From: Burkholderiales bacterium PBB2
Lineage (GTDB): Bacteria; Pseudomonadota; Gammaproteobacteria; Burkholderiales; Burkholderiaceae_C
Assembly: GCA_002255955.1 (NCBI GenBank)
Contig: NKIM01000020.1
Coordinates: 46,000 to 108,559, forward strand
DNA: 62,560 nucleotides
Direction of reading: 5' to 3'
Part shown: piece after piece, positions 1 through 8,109 of the stretch
Position numbering within the stretch: position 1 is the first letter of the stretch
Layout of the letters: every line of letters begins with the position of its first letter
Notes under the pieces: model-generated
What the model was told of the DNA's origin: nothing
The model's database searches: none
The model's input: the letters and a program-made list of their open reading frames with translations, nothing else
Program-made: the position numbers and the translations under genes

Positions 1-962
1 ATGATGCAGTCTGGGCGTGCGGCCTTGGCCAGCTCAGGCCGGATCTCGGGCTCGGGGTTGGCCAGGGCCAGGATGATGGGGCTGGCGGCCATGGTCTTGA
101 CCATCTCGGCCGTGAGCACGCCAGCGGCCGAGCAACCCAGGAAGACGTCGGCGCCATTCACCACATCGGCCAAAGTGCGCGCCGTGGTGGTCTGGCAGTA
201 GCGCTGCTTGGATTCATCGAGCTTGCCGGCCTTGGCATCCTCACGCTCGGTGTGGATGACGCCCTTGGAGTCACAGACAAAAATGTGCTCGCGCTTGACG
301 CCCAGACCCACCATCACATCCAGGCAGGCGATCGCCGCCGCACCGGCACCGGACACGGCCAGCTTGACGGCGGCGATGTCCTTGCCCACCAGCTCCAGGC
401 CGTTCAGCAGCGCGGCGCTGGAGATGATGGCCGTGCCGTGCTGGTCGTCGTGGAAGACCGGGATGTTCATGCGCTCCTTGAGCTTCTTCTCGATGTAGAA
501 GCACTCGGGCGCCTTGATGTCTTCCAAGTTCACGCCGCCCAGGGTGGGCTCCATGGCGGCAATGATGTCGACCAGCTTGTCGGGGTCGCGCTCGGCCAGT
601 TCGATGTCGAACACATCGATGCCGGCGAACTTCTTGAACAGGCAGCCCTTGCCCTCCATCACCGGCTTGGCGGCCAGCGGGCCGATGTCACCGAGGCCCA
701 GCACCGCCGTGCCATTGGTGATCACGCCGACCAGATTGGCGCGCGAGGTGTAGTCGGCCGCCTTCTGCGGATCGGCCTCGATGTCCAGACAGGGGTAGGC
801 CACACCGGGCGAATAGGCCAGGGACAGGTCGCGCTGGTTGGACAAGGCCTTGGTCGGGGTCACGGCAATCTTGCCGCGCGTGGGGCTGCGGTGGTACTCG
901 CGGGCGGCATCGCGCAGCGCGGCTTCAGCCGGGGACAAAGCCTTGTTGTTCTGTTCGCTCAT
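1..962 (-). CDS. maeB: NADP-dependent malic enzyme (MaeB type), N-terminal part
   Basis: Oxidative decarboxylation of malate to pyruvate with reduction of NADP+, in the cytoplasm. The first ~320 residues are present and the rest lies beyond the left window edge; the family is usually ~760 residues because a phosphotransacetylase-like domain follows the catalytic part. Visible family features are the N-terminal [10 protein letters not shown] and YSPGVA segments, the [15 protein letters not shown] block, FHDDQHGTA with its metal-binding acidic residues, and the dinucleotide-binding [10 protein letters not shown]. The start is ATG at 960-962 (MSEQNNKAL). It is transcribed leftwards from a long upstream region that holds a separate minus-strand terminator. 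Sure of the family; whether the C-terminal domain exists cannot be seen. Confidence 0.93.
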   Translation of the reverse strand, partial: MSEQNNKALSPAEAALRDAAREYHRSPTRGKIAVTPTKALSNQRDLSLAYSPGVAYPCLDIEADPQKAADYTSRANLVGVITNGTAVLGLGDIGPLAAKPVMEGKGCLFKKFAGIDVFDIELAERDPDKLVDIIAAMEPTLGGVNLEDIKAPECFYIEKKLKERMNIPVFHDDQHGTAIISSAALLNGLELVGKDIAAVKLAVSGAGAAAIACLDVMVGLGVKREHIFVCDSKGVIHTEREDAKAGKLDESKQRYCQTTTARTLADVVNGADVFLGCSAAGVLTAEMVKTMAASPIILALANPEPEIRPELAKAARPDCI

Positions 963-1641
963 TCCCTGCTCTCCTGGAAATTGGAAAAATCAAAGTTCCA
1001 GGAGGTTACATCGGCAACCATGACTCGCTGATGCCGAGAGTTTTGACTCTCATGCAAAGACGGCAAGATCGACCGTCCGCCGACGAAGCGAGCCTCGAAC
1101 ACAAACGAAAGCGCCAGTAGCGCACGAGGGCTGAGCCCCAAAAGAAAAACGGGCCGCGAACGGCCCGATCTTGGGATGGGCCACAAGACTGAGGCCCGAC
1201 AGCGTCGTCACTTGACCCAGATTGAGCTGCAAGTCGGCCTTGGCAAGCCAAGCGCAAGTGATGTGCATCCACGCACATAACGAAACGGGCAAGCGCGGCA
1301 TGCGGGCGCATTCCGAGAGAGAGAGAGCCTCGCATCCAGCGCCACTCGCCCGGGGTGGCGCCAGCACAAGCCGTGGCGTCTGAACGCCGCATCTGCACGC
1401 CCCCCTAGGACAAGGCGATTCGTTTTACACGCCTTAAGAAACGAAGGCAGGTAGGCCGCCGACAGTTCTGTCCGCGGCAATGGCCACGTCGAGTCCCTCT
1501 CGACAAAGCCAGAGCCCGGCAAGCCTCCACCCCATACACAGCAGCAACAAGAGAGGCGCGCATCCGCCGGCATCGGTCTGCACGGACCGATGCCGGTTCC
1601 TTTTGCACGACATCAACAACATCCATCAGGAGAGGTTTCAT
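963..1641. other. Divergent intergenic region, maeB / PEP-CTERM cluster
   Basis: No convincing protein-coding gene is visible; the open frames here have no family features and overlap each other on both strands. It contains a minus-strand terminator hairpin (1151-1168), a short GA-dinucleotide run (about 1315-1326) and an AGGAGAGG ribosome binding site for the first PEP-CTERM gene (about 1628-1635). It must carry promoters for both flanking genes, but I cannot place them with confidence. Confidence 0.5.
1141..1168 (-). terminator. Rho-independent terminator with no obvious upstream gene
   Basis: A perfect 7-bp GC-rich stem (CGGGCCG/CGGCCCG) with a tetraloop is followed, reading the minus strand, by GTTTTTCTTTT-like sequence. 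The plus strand has no T-tract after the stem, so it is oriented toward maeB. No minus-strand gene is recognisable between it and the plus-strand PEP-CTERM gene, so it may end a small RNA or act as an attenuator in a long maeB leader. Confidence 0.7.
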
Positions 1642-2379
1642 ATGGTTCTCAAGTCTGTTCTCCATGCCGCCGCCTTGATCTGCGTCCTGGCCTGTGCAGC
1701 TCCTCAAGCCCAGGCTCAAGAGCTGGTCACCAACGGCGGCTTCGAGTCGACCACCAGCGGCGCCAACAAACAGGTGGGCTACAACACCAACCTGCCCGGC
1801 TGGTCAGTGCCGGCCAACTCCTACAGCTTTGTCTACGCCAGCATCACCGGCACTGCGGCCAGCAGCAACGGCCCCCTGGCCTTGTGGAATGCCACCAACG
1901 GCGGCAGTGCCCTGGCAAGCAACAGCCCCACCGGCGGCAATTTCTATGCCTTTGACACCGGCTACGGCGCGCAAGGCCCGCTCACCCAGACCCTCAAAGG
2001 CTTGCAAGCCGGCACCTACCAGGTGAGCTTCGACTGGGCGGCCGCACAGCAGTACCAATACACCGGCCAGACCTGGGAATCCTGGACGGTGAAGCTGGGC
2101 AACGCGGCCGCCCAATCGACCGCCACCGTCTTCAACCCCAGCAAGAGCTTCACCGGCTGGATGCATGAAACCATGACCTTCACCGTGGGCGCGGGCGACG
2201 CCGTGCTGAGCTTCCTGGCCAAGGGCGGCCCGGAAGGCGTGCCGCCGTTCGCCCTGCTGGACAGCGTGTCCGTGGTGGCGGTGCCTGAGCCGGCCACGAT
2301 CACCCTGTTTGCCCTGGGCCTGGGCTTTGTGGGGCTGATGCGCAGCGGCACACGCGCTTCCAAAAAGCAAACAGCCTGA
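1642..2379 (+). CDS. PEP-CTERM sorting domain protein, paralogue 1
   Basis: Secreted protein of 245 residues of unknown substrate, expected to be processed at the outer envelope by an exosortase/EPS sorting system (none is in this window). It has a signal peptide ending near residue 29 (AQAQ before ELVTNGGFE), a ~190-residue beta-rich body that begins with the NGGFE motif common to carbohydrate-binding-like PEP-CTERM proteins, and a C-terminal VPEP motif, a hydrophobic segment and a basic tail (RASKK). The start is ATG 1642, preceded by AGGAGAGG with suitable spacing; the frame stays open further upstream but that extension has no signal-peptide character. First of three tandem paralogues. 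Function not known; ligand binding or extracellular matrix structure is inference. Confidence 0.88.
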   Translation: MVLKSVLHAAALICVLACAAPQAQAQELVTNGGFESTTSGANKQVGYNTNLPGWSVPANSYSFVYASITGTAASSNGPLALWNATNGGSALASNSPTGGNFYAFDTGYGAQGPLTQTLKGLQAGTYQVSFDWAAAQQYQYTGQTWESWTVKLGNAAAQSTATVFNPSKSFTGWMHETMTFTVGAGDAVLSFLAKGGPEGVPPFALLDSVSVVAVPEPATITLFALGLGFVGLMRSGTRASKKQTA

Positions 2380-2497
2380 GGAACACACAAATCGCCAGTG
2401 GCCAGGTGCGCCTGGCCCGGCACACCCCATAGCCGGCGAAGACGCGTGGGCTGCAGCAGCCCGCGCCACGCCGCCCACTCACACAAAGGACTCACTC

Positions 2498-3241
2498 ATG
2501 AATGTCAACAAACACCTCCGGATCGGTGCGTGGCTGATCGCAGGGCTCGGCTTATTTGCAGCCGCACAAGCGCAGGAGCTGGTCTCCAACGGCGGCTTCG
2601 AGCTGACCAGCAATGGCGCCAACAAAGGCGTGGGCGCGGGCAGCACCTTGCTGACCGGATGGACGGCCACCGACGGCGCTTACGACTTCGTGTTCAGCGA
2701 CATCAATGCCTCCATCCCCGCCTCTCCGACGGCCCTCAGCTTGTGGAACCAGACCAATGGCGGTGGCGGTCAAGCGTCCAACAGCCCGACCGGCGGAAAC
2801 TTCTACGCATTCGACCCCGCGGTGGCCACGCCGGGGCCGATCACGCAAACCCTCAAGAACCTTCAGGCGGGCACCTACCAGGTCAGCTTTGACTGGGCCG
2901 TGGCGCAGCAGTACGGCTACTCCAGCGGCACCTGGGGCTCCTGGACGGTGCAGCTGGGCTCGGCCGCAGCGCAGGCCACAGCCACGGTGAACAACCCAAG
3001 CCGCAGCTTCACCGGCTGGATGCACGAGACCATGACCTTCACCGTCGGTGCGGGCGACGCCGTGCTGAGCTTCCTGGGCAAGGGTGGCCCGCAGGGCGTG
3101 CCGCCTTTTGCCTTGCTGGACAGCGTGTCGGTCGTTGCCGTCCCGGAGCCCTCCACCTACACCCTCTTGCTGCTGGGCCTGGCTGCCGTCGCAGCCGTGG
3201 CTCGCCGCAAGTCACGCGCAGGTGGCCCAAGCACTGCCTGA
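2498..3241 (+). CDS. PEP-CTERM sorting domain protein, paralogue 2
   Basis: Second of three tandem paralogues, 247 residues. Signal peptide with a hydrophobic core (IGAWLIAGLGLFAAAQA) and predicted cleavage just before QELVSNGGFE; the same beta-rich body as paralogue 1, including the SWTVQLG and FTGWMHETMTF blocks; C-terminal VPEP, hydrophobic segment (YTLLLLGLAAVAAVA) and basic RRKSR tail typical of exosortase substrates. The start ATG at 2498 is preceded by AAAGGA about 10 bases upstream. A terminator at 3264-3293 follows, so copies 1 and 2 may form one transcript. Binding target unknown. Confidence 0.88.
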   Translation: MNVNKHLRIGAWLIAGLGLFAAAQAQELVSNGGFELTSNGANKGVGAGSTLLTGWTATDGAYDFVFSDINASIPASPTALSLWNQTNGGGGQASNSPTGGNFYAFDPAVATPGPITQTLKNLQAGTYQVSFDWAVAQQYGYSSGTWGSWTVQLGSAAAQATATVNNPSRSFTGWMHETMTFTVGAGDAVLSFLGKGGPQGVPPFALLDSVSVVAVPEPSTYTLLLLGLAAVAAVARRKSRAGGPSTA

Positions 3242-3263
3242 GTCGCCCCCTCTTTCTCGCCCC

Positions 3264-3293
3264 GCCTCACCTTGCCGTGAGGCTTTTTCTTTT
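3264..3293 (+). terminator. Terminator between PEP-CTERM copies 2 and 3
   Basis: A GCCTCAC/GTGAGGC stem with a 6-base loop is followed by TTTTTCTTTT. It lies 23 bases after the stop of paralogue 2 and 30 bases before the start of paralogue 3, so it should uncouple the third gene, or attenuate read-through into it. Confidence 0.75.
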
Positions 3294-3322
3294 CTCTGAA
3301 TTACTCAAGAAAGACCACAACG

Positions 3323-4048
3323 ATGCAACTTCGCAAACTTCTCAGCGCCAGTGCCCTGTTCCTGACCCTGGTGCTCGCCGCCCAACACAGCCAGGCCCAA
3401 GAGCTGGTGATCAATGGCAACTTCGAGTTGACCACCAATGGTGCCGACAAGCCTGTGCGTCCGGGCTCTGGCGGGACCGAGTTGACGGGATGGACCTCCA
3501 GCTCCGGCATTGATTTCGTTTACAGCGACATCACCGCAAAGGCGAACACGGGGGATAGCCTTTGGAATGCCACCAATGGCGGCAGCCAGTCCGCCAGCAA
3601 CAGCCCCTCCGGCGGCTTTTTCTATGCTCAAGACGGCGCCGAATCGTACCGAGGCTACCTGACCCAGACATTGAAATCTCTGACGGCAGGCACCTACCGC
3701 GTCAGCTTCGATTGGGCGGCCGCACAGCAGTACGGCTTTACCGGTGTGACCCAGGAATCCTGGACCGTGAAGCTCGGCAACGGTGCCACTCAAACCACCA
3801 AGACGGTCACCAACCCCAGCATGGGCTTCACCGGTTGGATGCACGAAACCATGACCTTTACTTTGGGCGCAGGGGATGCGGTGCTGGGCGTTCTCGCCAA
3901 CGGCACACCGGATGGTGTCCCGCCCTTTGCCCTGCTGGACAACGTCTCGGTGACGGCCGTGCCCGAACCCTCCAGCGCCGTCCTGCTGGCTCTGGGCCTG
4001 GGCCTGCTCGCCACCGTGGGCCGCAAACAGCGGTCAAAGCCCCAGTAA
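3323..4048 (+). CDS. PEP-CTERM sorting domain protein, paralogue 3
   Basis: Third paralogue, 241 residues, and the most divergent of the set. Signal peptide (LLSASALFLTLVLAAQHSQAQ) precedes ELVINGNFE, where the second Gly of the motif is Asn. The body keeps GTYRVSFDWAAAQQY, ESWTVKLGNG and FTGWMHETMTFTLGAGDAVL. The C-terminus has VPEP, a hydrophobic helix and GRKQRSK. The start ATG at 3323 has an AAGAAAGA purine tract upstream. It sits behind its own upstream terminator and ahead of a strong one at 4065-4096, so it may be expressed separately. Function unknown beyond export and sorting. Confidence 0.87.
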   Translation: MQLRKLLSASALFLTLVLAAQHSQAQELVINGNFELTTNGADKPVRPGSGGTELTGWTSSSGIDFVYSDITAKANTGDSLWNATNGGSQSASNSPSGGFFYAQDGAESYRGYLTQTLKSLTAGTYRVSFDWAAAQQYGFTGVTQESWTVKLGNGATQTTKTVTNPSMGFTGWMHETMTFTLGAGDAVLGVLANGTPDGVPPFALLDNVSVTAVPEPSSAVLLALGLGLLATVGRKQRSKPQ

Positions 4049-4064
4049 GCACGCGCTGGATATG

Positions 4065-4096
4065 AAAAAGGCCTCGCATCTGCGAGGCCTTTTTTT
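4065..4096. terminator. Bidirectional terminator between PEP-CTERM copy 3 and pgk
   Basis: A perfect 9-bp stem GGCCTCGCA/TGCGAGGCC with a 2-base centre is flanked by AAAAA on the left and TTTTTTT on the right, so it works in both directions for the convergent genes. Confidence 0.9.
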
Positions 4097-4117
4097 ACCC
4101 TGCACGAGGGTGAGCCG

Positions 4118-5311
4118 TCAGCCTTGTGCGCGCCGACTCAGGATCTCAAAGGCCGGCAGGGTCTTGCCTTCCAGGACTTCCAGGAAGGCGCCACCGCCGG
4201 TGGAGATGTAGCCCACATCCTTCTCGATGCCGTACTTGGCGATGGCTGCCAGGGTGTCGCCACCACCGGCGATGCTGAAAGCCGGCGAGGCGGCGATCGC
4301 GCGGGCGATGGTTTCGGTGCCATGGGCAAAGGCGTCGAACTCGAACACGCCGACCGGGCCGTTCCAGACGATGGTGCCGGCGGCTTTCAGCTGCTCGGCC
4401 AGCAAGGCCGCGGTTTTGGGGCCAATGTCCAGGATCAAGTCGTCTTCAGCGACATCGGCCGCGTCCTTGACCGTCGCCGGGGCGTCGGCCGCGAAGCGCT
4501 GGGCCACCACCACGTCCTCCGGAATCGGCACGGCGGCGCCGCGCGCCTTCATGGCGTCGATCACGGCCTGCGCTTCGGCGACCAGATCGGGCTCCGCCAG
4601 CGACTTGCCGATCTTCAGGCCAGCGGCCAGCATGAAGGTGTTGGCGATGCCGCCGCCGACGATCAGGCCATCGACCTTCTCGGACAGGGCCTTGAGGATG
4701 GTCAGCTTGGTCGAGACCTTGGAGCCGGCGACGATGGCCACCAGGGGGCGCTTGGGCGCGCTCAGGGCCTGGCTGATGGCGTCGATCTCGGCGGCCAGCA
4801 GCGGGCCGGCACAGGCGATCTTGGCGAACTGGGCGATGCCGTAGGTCGTGCCCTCGGCGCGGTGGGCGGTGCCGAAGGCGTCGTTGACGTAGATGTCGCA
4901 CAGAGCGGCCATCTTCTTGGCCAGCTCTTCGTTGTTCTTCTTCTCGCCCTTGTTGACGCGGCAGTTTTCCAGCAGCACCAGCTCGCCGGGCTTCACTTCC
5001 ACGCCGTCCACCCAGTTGGCCACCAGCTTGACCTCGCGGCCCATCAGTTCACCCATGCGCTGGGCCACCGGGGCCAGGGAGTCTTCGGGCTTGAACTCGC
5101 CCTCGGTCGGGCGACCCAGGTGGGACGTGACCATCACGGCTGCGCCGGCCTTCAGGGCTTGCTCGATGCAGGGGATGGAGGCGCGGATGCGGGTGTCTTC
5201 GGTGATGTGGCCGGCATCGTCCTGCGGCACATTCAGGTCGGCGCGGATGAAGACGCGTTGGCCGGCAACTTTGCCAGCGGCGATCAGGTCGGTGAAACGG
5301 ATCACGTTCAT
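4118..5311 (-). CDS. pgk: Phosphoglycerate kinase
   Basis: Glycolytic/gluconeogenic enzyme that transfers phosphate from 1,3-bisphosphoglycerate to ADP, in the cytoplasm. It is 397 residues, the usual length. Signatures are FIRADLNVP near residue 20-30, [10 protein letters not shown] near 60, [12 protein letters not shown] near 115, VAGSKVSTK near 195, [15 protein letters not shown] near 315 and [14 protein letters not shown] at the C-terminus. The ATG start at 5311 gives MNVIRFTDL, as expected for the family. Its terminator is shared with the PEP-CTERM cluster. The 112 bases upstream should hold its promoter. Confidence 0.98.
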   Translation of the reverse strand: MNVIRFTDLIAAGKVAGQRVFIRADLNVPQDDAGHITEDTRIRASIPCIEQALKAGAAVMVTSHLGRPTEGEFKPEDSLAPVAQRMGELMGREVKLVANWVDGVEVKPGELVLLENCRVNKGEKKNNEELAKKMAALCDIYVNDAFGTAHRAEGTTYGIAQFAKIACAGPLLAAEIDAISQALSAPKRPLVAIVAGSKVSTKLTILKALSEKVDGLIVGGGIANTFMLAAGLKIGKSLAEPDLVAEAQAVIDAMKARGAAVPIPEDVVVAQRFAADAPATVKDAADVAEDDLILDIGPKTAALLAEQLKAAGTIVWNGPVGVFEFDAFAHGTETIARAIAASPAFSIAGGGDTLAAIAKYGIEKDVGYISTGGGAFLEVLEGKTLPAFEILSRRAQG

Positions 5312-5423
5312 GGGGTGAGCTCAGGGCTAGTTTGGAATTCGGGGCGCGGCGGGTCGAGCGCCCCGGCCGTGCAATGCCCGCTAGCTTACCAAGCCCGCTG
5401 CCGCACCCGGAAACCAAGCGGTT

Positions 5424-5765
5424 TCACCAACCCAGGCCGATGCGCAGGGCCAGCATCACCGCCGTGCCGCAGACGATGGTGCCGAGGATGCCGCGCTTCC
5501 AGAAGAAGTAGGCGGTGCCGGCCGCCGTGGCGTAGAGCCGGGCGTCTTGCCAGGTGCTGATCAGCTGGCCCTGGGTCATGACGATCTCGGGCACGATCAC
5601 GGCGGCCAGTGCGGCGATGGGGGCATAGCGCAGGCCCGTCTTGGCCCAATCGGGCATGGGCAGCTCTTTCTTAGGAATCATGAAAAAGCCACGGGTCAGC
5701 AGCGTGATCACGCCCATGCCGAGGATGGCGAGGGCAACAAGCCAGTCGTTCATCGTCGTCTCCAT
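5424..5765 (-). CDS. azlD: AzlD family branched-chain amino acid transport subunit
   Basis: Small membrane subunit that pairs with AzlC to form an exporter of branched-chain or related amino acids. About 113 residues with three to four hydrophobic helices (WLVALAILGMGVITLL, LRYAPIAALAAVIVP, YATAAGTAYFFW, LGTIVCGTAVMLAL), which matches the family. The ATG at 5765-5763 shares one base with the azlC TGA, indicating translational coupling; an in-frame ATG at 5750 (MNDWLV) is the alternative start. Substrate is inferred from the family only. Confidence 0.87.
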   Translation of the reverse strand: METTMNDWLVALAILGMGVITLLTRGFFMIPKKELPMPDWAKTGLRYAPIAALAAVIVPEIVMTQGQLISTWQDARLYATAAGTAYFFWKRGILGTIVCGTAVMLALRIGLGW

Positions 5766-6502
5766 CACTCACGCACCTCACGCGCCGCCTCGCCCGACGT
5801 GGGGGACCAATGCTCCATCAGCAGCCCGGCCGTCACCGCCACGGCGATGGCCACCATGATGTTCAGGCGCAGCGGCAAGGCATAGGCCGCCACCGCGGCG
5901 CAGCCGGCCAGGGCCGCCGAGACCCAGGTCTTGCGGTCCTTGAGCAAGGTGTAGGACAGGCCCAGCAGCGCCAGCACACCCGCGAAACCCAGGCCCCACT
6001 GCGTGGGCACATGGTTGGCCAGCAAGATGCCGGCGATGGACGGGATCTGCCAGGCCGCCCAGTTCAAACACACCCCGCCCCAAAAGTAGGGCGCTTGATC
6101 GGGGTGCGGCTTGGCCTCGGGAAAGCGCTTGAGGAAGGCGACGTAGTTGAGATCGGCCGCGAAGTAAGCAATATGCAGGCGCTGAAGCAGCGGCAGGTGG
6201 CCGAAGTACATGCGCCACTGCACGCTGAAGATGATGAAGCGCAGGTTGACGCAAAAGGCCGTGGCCCAGATCACCCAGATGGGCGCACCGCTGGCGATCA
6301 GGGGCAAAGCCGCCAGCTGCGAGCTGCCGGCAAACACCACCAGACTCATCAAGAGCGCCAATCCGACCGAAAGGCCGCTCTTGATCATGGCCACACCGGT
6401 CACCAGGCCCCAGGCCGAGATGCCCAGGGTGATGCCCGCCATCTCACGCGCGCCGCGCCGGAATTCAGGGTGGCGGCACTGCGCCTTCAAGGTTTGAAGC
6501 AT
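5765..6502 (-). CDS. azlC: AzlC family ABC-independent amino acid permease
   Basis: Integral inner-membrane protein of 245 residues, the large partner of the two-subunit AzlCD exporter. Family features are the N-terminal FRRGAREMAGITLGISAWGLVTGVAM, the VFAGSSQLAAL segment near residue 55-65, and RFIIFSVQWRMYF near 90-105, followed by several hydrophobic helices. It is the first gene of a two-gene operon with azlD; the genes overlap by one base. Expression control is not visible, as no regulator is adjacent. Confidence 0.9.
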   Translation of the reverse strand: MLQTLKAQCRHPEFRRGAREMAGITLGISAWGLVTGVAMIKSGLSVGLALLMSLVVFAGSSQLAALPLIASGAPIWVIWATAFCVNLRFIIFSVQWRMYFGHLPLLQRLHIAYFAADLNYVAFLKRFPEAKPHPDQAPYFWGGVCLNWAAWQIPSIAGILLANHVPTQWGLGFAGVLALLGLSYTLLKDRKTWVSAALAGCAAVAAYALPLRLNIMVAIAVAVTAGLLMEHWSPTSGEAAREVRE

Positions 6503-6603
6503 GCGCCATTGTCGCGGCCCGAGCGCGCGGCCGCTGTCGCGGGGAGATCACGCCAGCACCGCCCGGGGCGATCCTGCGACCGCCCGGCTGCCAGCAGGGC
6601 AGC

Positions 6604-6631
6604 TCAGTGGCCGCTCAGTTGCCGCTCAGTT
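6604..6631. repeat. Short tandem repeat across the stop codon of the DUF2807 gene
   Basis: Two perfect copies of GCCGCTCAGTT (6610-6620 and 6621-6631), with a third partial copy to the left, overlap the TGA of the gene at 6626. It looks like a small slippage duplication of the end of the coding region. Confidence 0.6.
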
Positions 6632-7396
6632 GCCGTTTAAGCGGCGCACGCGGCCGCTGCCCGCCATGGAGGTGCTGAGCTCGGGCGAGCCCACATAGCC
6701 CACATCGCCAGAACCTGCGATAGACACCTTGAGCGTCTTGCTGGCATTGACTTCGGCATCGCCGCTGCCCGCGATCGAGACCTTGACCTCTTCGGCCAGC
6801 AGGCCGCGCGCGCGCACGTCGCCCGATCCCGCGATCGACAGGCTCAGGCTGCCCGATCGGCCGTTGGCCGTGACCGTGCCGCTGCCAGCCACCTTGACGC
6901 CCAGGCGCTCGCTGCTGAGGTCGACGAAGAGCACATCGCCCGAGCCGGCCACGCTGGCCTCCACCTCGCCCGTCTTCATGGCCTCGACCCGCACATCGCC
7001 CGAGCCGGCGACCGAGATGCTGCGCAGCTGCGCCATGTCGAGAACGATTTCGGGGTTGACCGTGCCCTGCACATCAAAGCCGCGCTTGGGGCCGATTTCG
7101 AGCGTGCGGCCGCCCTTCTTGCCCTCGACGATGCGGGTCTCGATATAGCTCTGCAGATTGCGGTCGGTCTTGACCTCGACCCGGCTCTGCGCGCCCTGGC
7201 GCACCAGGAGCTTGAAGCCACCAGCCAGGCTGACGCTGTCGAAATTGCCCAGATCGCGGACTTCGCTGCTGACATCGCCCGTGCCCTTGATGCGTTCGGA
7301 GCCGCCCCAGCTCCAGGCCTGGCTGCCGACCGAAGTCAGGCTGAGGGCGGTCAGGGCGGTGACGGCAGCGAGAGAGAACAGGCGGCGTTGCAACAT
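6626..7396 (-). CDS. Exported head GIN / DUF2807 domain protein
   Basis: Probably a periplasmic or surface protein of 256 residues, function unknown. A signal peptide (FSLAAVTALTALSLTSVGSQAWS) is followed by the DUF2807 start RDLGNFDSVSLAGGFKLLVRQG and then a run of AGSGDV/AGSGTV/AGSGDA repeats spaced about 18-22 residues from residue ~135 to the end, as expected for a right-handed beta-helix with stacked Gly-Ser-Gly-Asp turns. The start ATG at 7396 (MLQRRLF) has GGAG about 10 bases upstream; a longer frame from 7447 is less likely because it would put a charged stretch ahead of the signal peptide. Confidence 0.85.
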   Translation of the reverse strand: MLQRRLFSLAAVTALTALSLTSVGSQAWSWGGSERIKGTGDVSSEVRDLGNFDSVSLAGGFKLLVRQGAQSRVEVKTDRNLQSYIETRIVEGKKGGRTLEIGPKRGFDVQGTVNPEIVLDMAQLRSISVAGSGDVRVEAMKTGEVEASVAGSGDVLFVDLSSERLGVKVAGSGTVTANGRSGSLSLSIAGSGDVRARGLLAEEVKVSIAGSGDAEVNASKTLKVSIAGSGDVGYVGSPELSTSMAGSGRVRRLNGN

Positions 7397-7533
7397 GATG
7401 GTCAGGCTCCGAGAGAAGATGAGGTGCATGCATCTTCGGCGGGACACCGGACCTCGCCCAGTGCGATTCGACCAACTGCAGGTGCGGCAGCATCAAATGC
7501 CAAAAGTACGGCGCCACATGAAGCCAAGGCATG

Positions 7534-7565
7534 AAAAAGCCGCGGCAGCACGGGGCTGCAGCGGC
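7534..7565 (-). terminator. Terminator downstream of the small lipoprotein gene
   Basis: On the minus strand GCCGC-a-GCAGC ... GCTGC-c-GCGGC forms a 10-bp stem with one bulged pair, followed by TTTTTC. It lies 34 bases past the stop of the gene at 7599. Confidence 0.75.
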
Positions 7566-7598
7566 CGGGGGCTCACGCAGGGGTGGCAGCGTGGGCGA

Positions 7599-8042
7599 TC
7601 AATGCGCCTTGGCCTTGCTCGCCTTGGCGCCGTCTTTCCCGCCCTCTTTGCCACCGTCCTTCTCGGCGCTGGCCTTGGCTTCGGCCGCCGCAGCGGCTTT
7701 CTCTTCCAGCGCCAGGGCCTCGGGGCTGCCCGGCTTGGGCGGCCGCGGCACGATCGGGGCCACGCCTTCGAGCTTGTTCTCGCGCATGTACTCGTCCATC
7801 TCCTTCCAACCATTGAAGACCGAGGCCTTGTGAGCCTTGGGGTTCAAGGTGTAGCAGTCTTCGATGGCGCGCATGGCATGGCGGCAGGCGCTGCCGATGG
7901 CTTTGCCCTCGGCTTCCTTGGCGGCCATGACCTTGGCCGGGTCCTCGATGCCCAGCTGCTCACAGCCGGCCAGGACCAGCAGGCTGGCCAGCAAAGGCAG
8001 GGTCAGGAGGGCGCGACGAGGCGCGGTCGAAGGAGGCTTCAT
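7599..8042 (-). CDS. Small lipoprotein of unknown function
   Basis: A 147-residue protein with a type II signal peptide: basic start, hydrophobic core LLTLPLLASLLVLAG and lipobox LAGC with the modified Cys near residue 27. After the Cys come an acidic linker, a conserved-looking middle (SACRHAMRAIEDCYTLN with two Cys, then ASVFNGWKEMDEYMREN), and a low-complexity Ala/Lys/Glu/Gly tail. Residue after Cys is Glu, compatible with outer-membrane sorting. I do not recognise a family. It is flanked by its own terminator and by htpX upstream, so probably a single-gene transcript. Confidence 0.8.
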   Translation of the reverse strand: MKPPSTAPRRALLTLPLLASLLVLAGCEQLGIEDPAKVMAAKEAEGKAIGSACRHAMRAIEDCYTLNPKAHKASVFNGWKEMDEYMRENKLEGVAPIVPRPPKPGSPEALALEEKAAAAAEAKASAEKDGGKEGGKDGAKASKAKAH

Positions 8043-8109
8043 GTCATCAGTATCGGCCAGCCACGGGTCAGCTTGAGCGCCGCGTTTGCATACGACAAGG
8101 GGCGTAGCC

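Larger units (their letters stand above)
1642..4048 (+). repeat. Tandem array of three paralogous genes
   Basis: Three genes of 241-247 codons in the same orientation encode proteins that align along their whole length. All share ELVxNGxFE near the mature N-terminus, GTYxVSFDWAxAQQY, FTGWMHETMTFTxGAGDAVL and PPFALLDxVSV before the VPEP sorting signal. The third copy is the most diverged. Units are separated by 118 and 81 bases, which are not obviously similar, so the duplication is old enough for the spacers to have diverged. Confidence 0.85.

Noticed and set aside
1314-1326. GA-dinucleotide run as a phase-variation tract
   Set aside because: It is short, and it is not inside a gene or clearly between -35 and -10 elements.
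4124-5560. A 478-codon plus-strand frame opposite pgk
   Set aside because: Shadow of pgk in another frame; no ribosome binding site or conserved domain.
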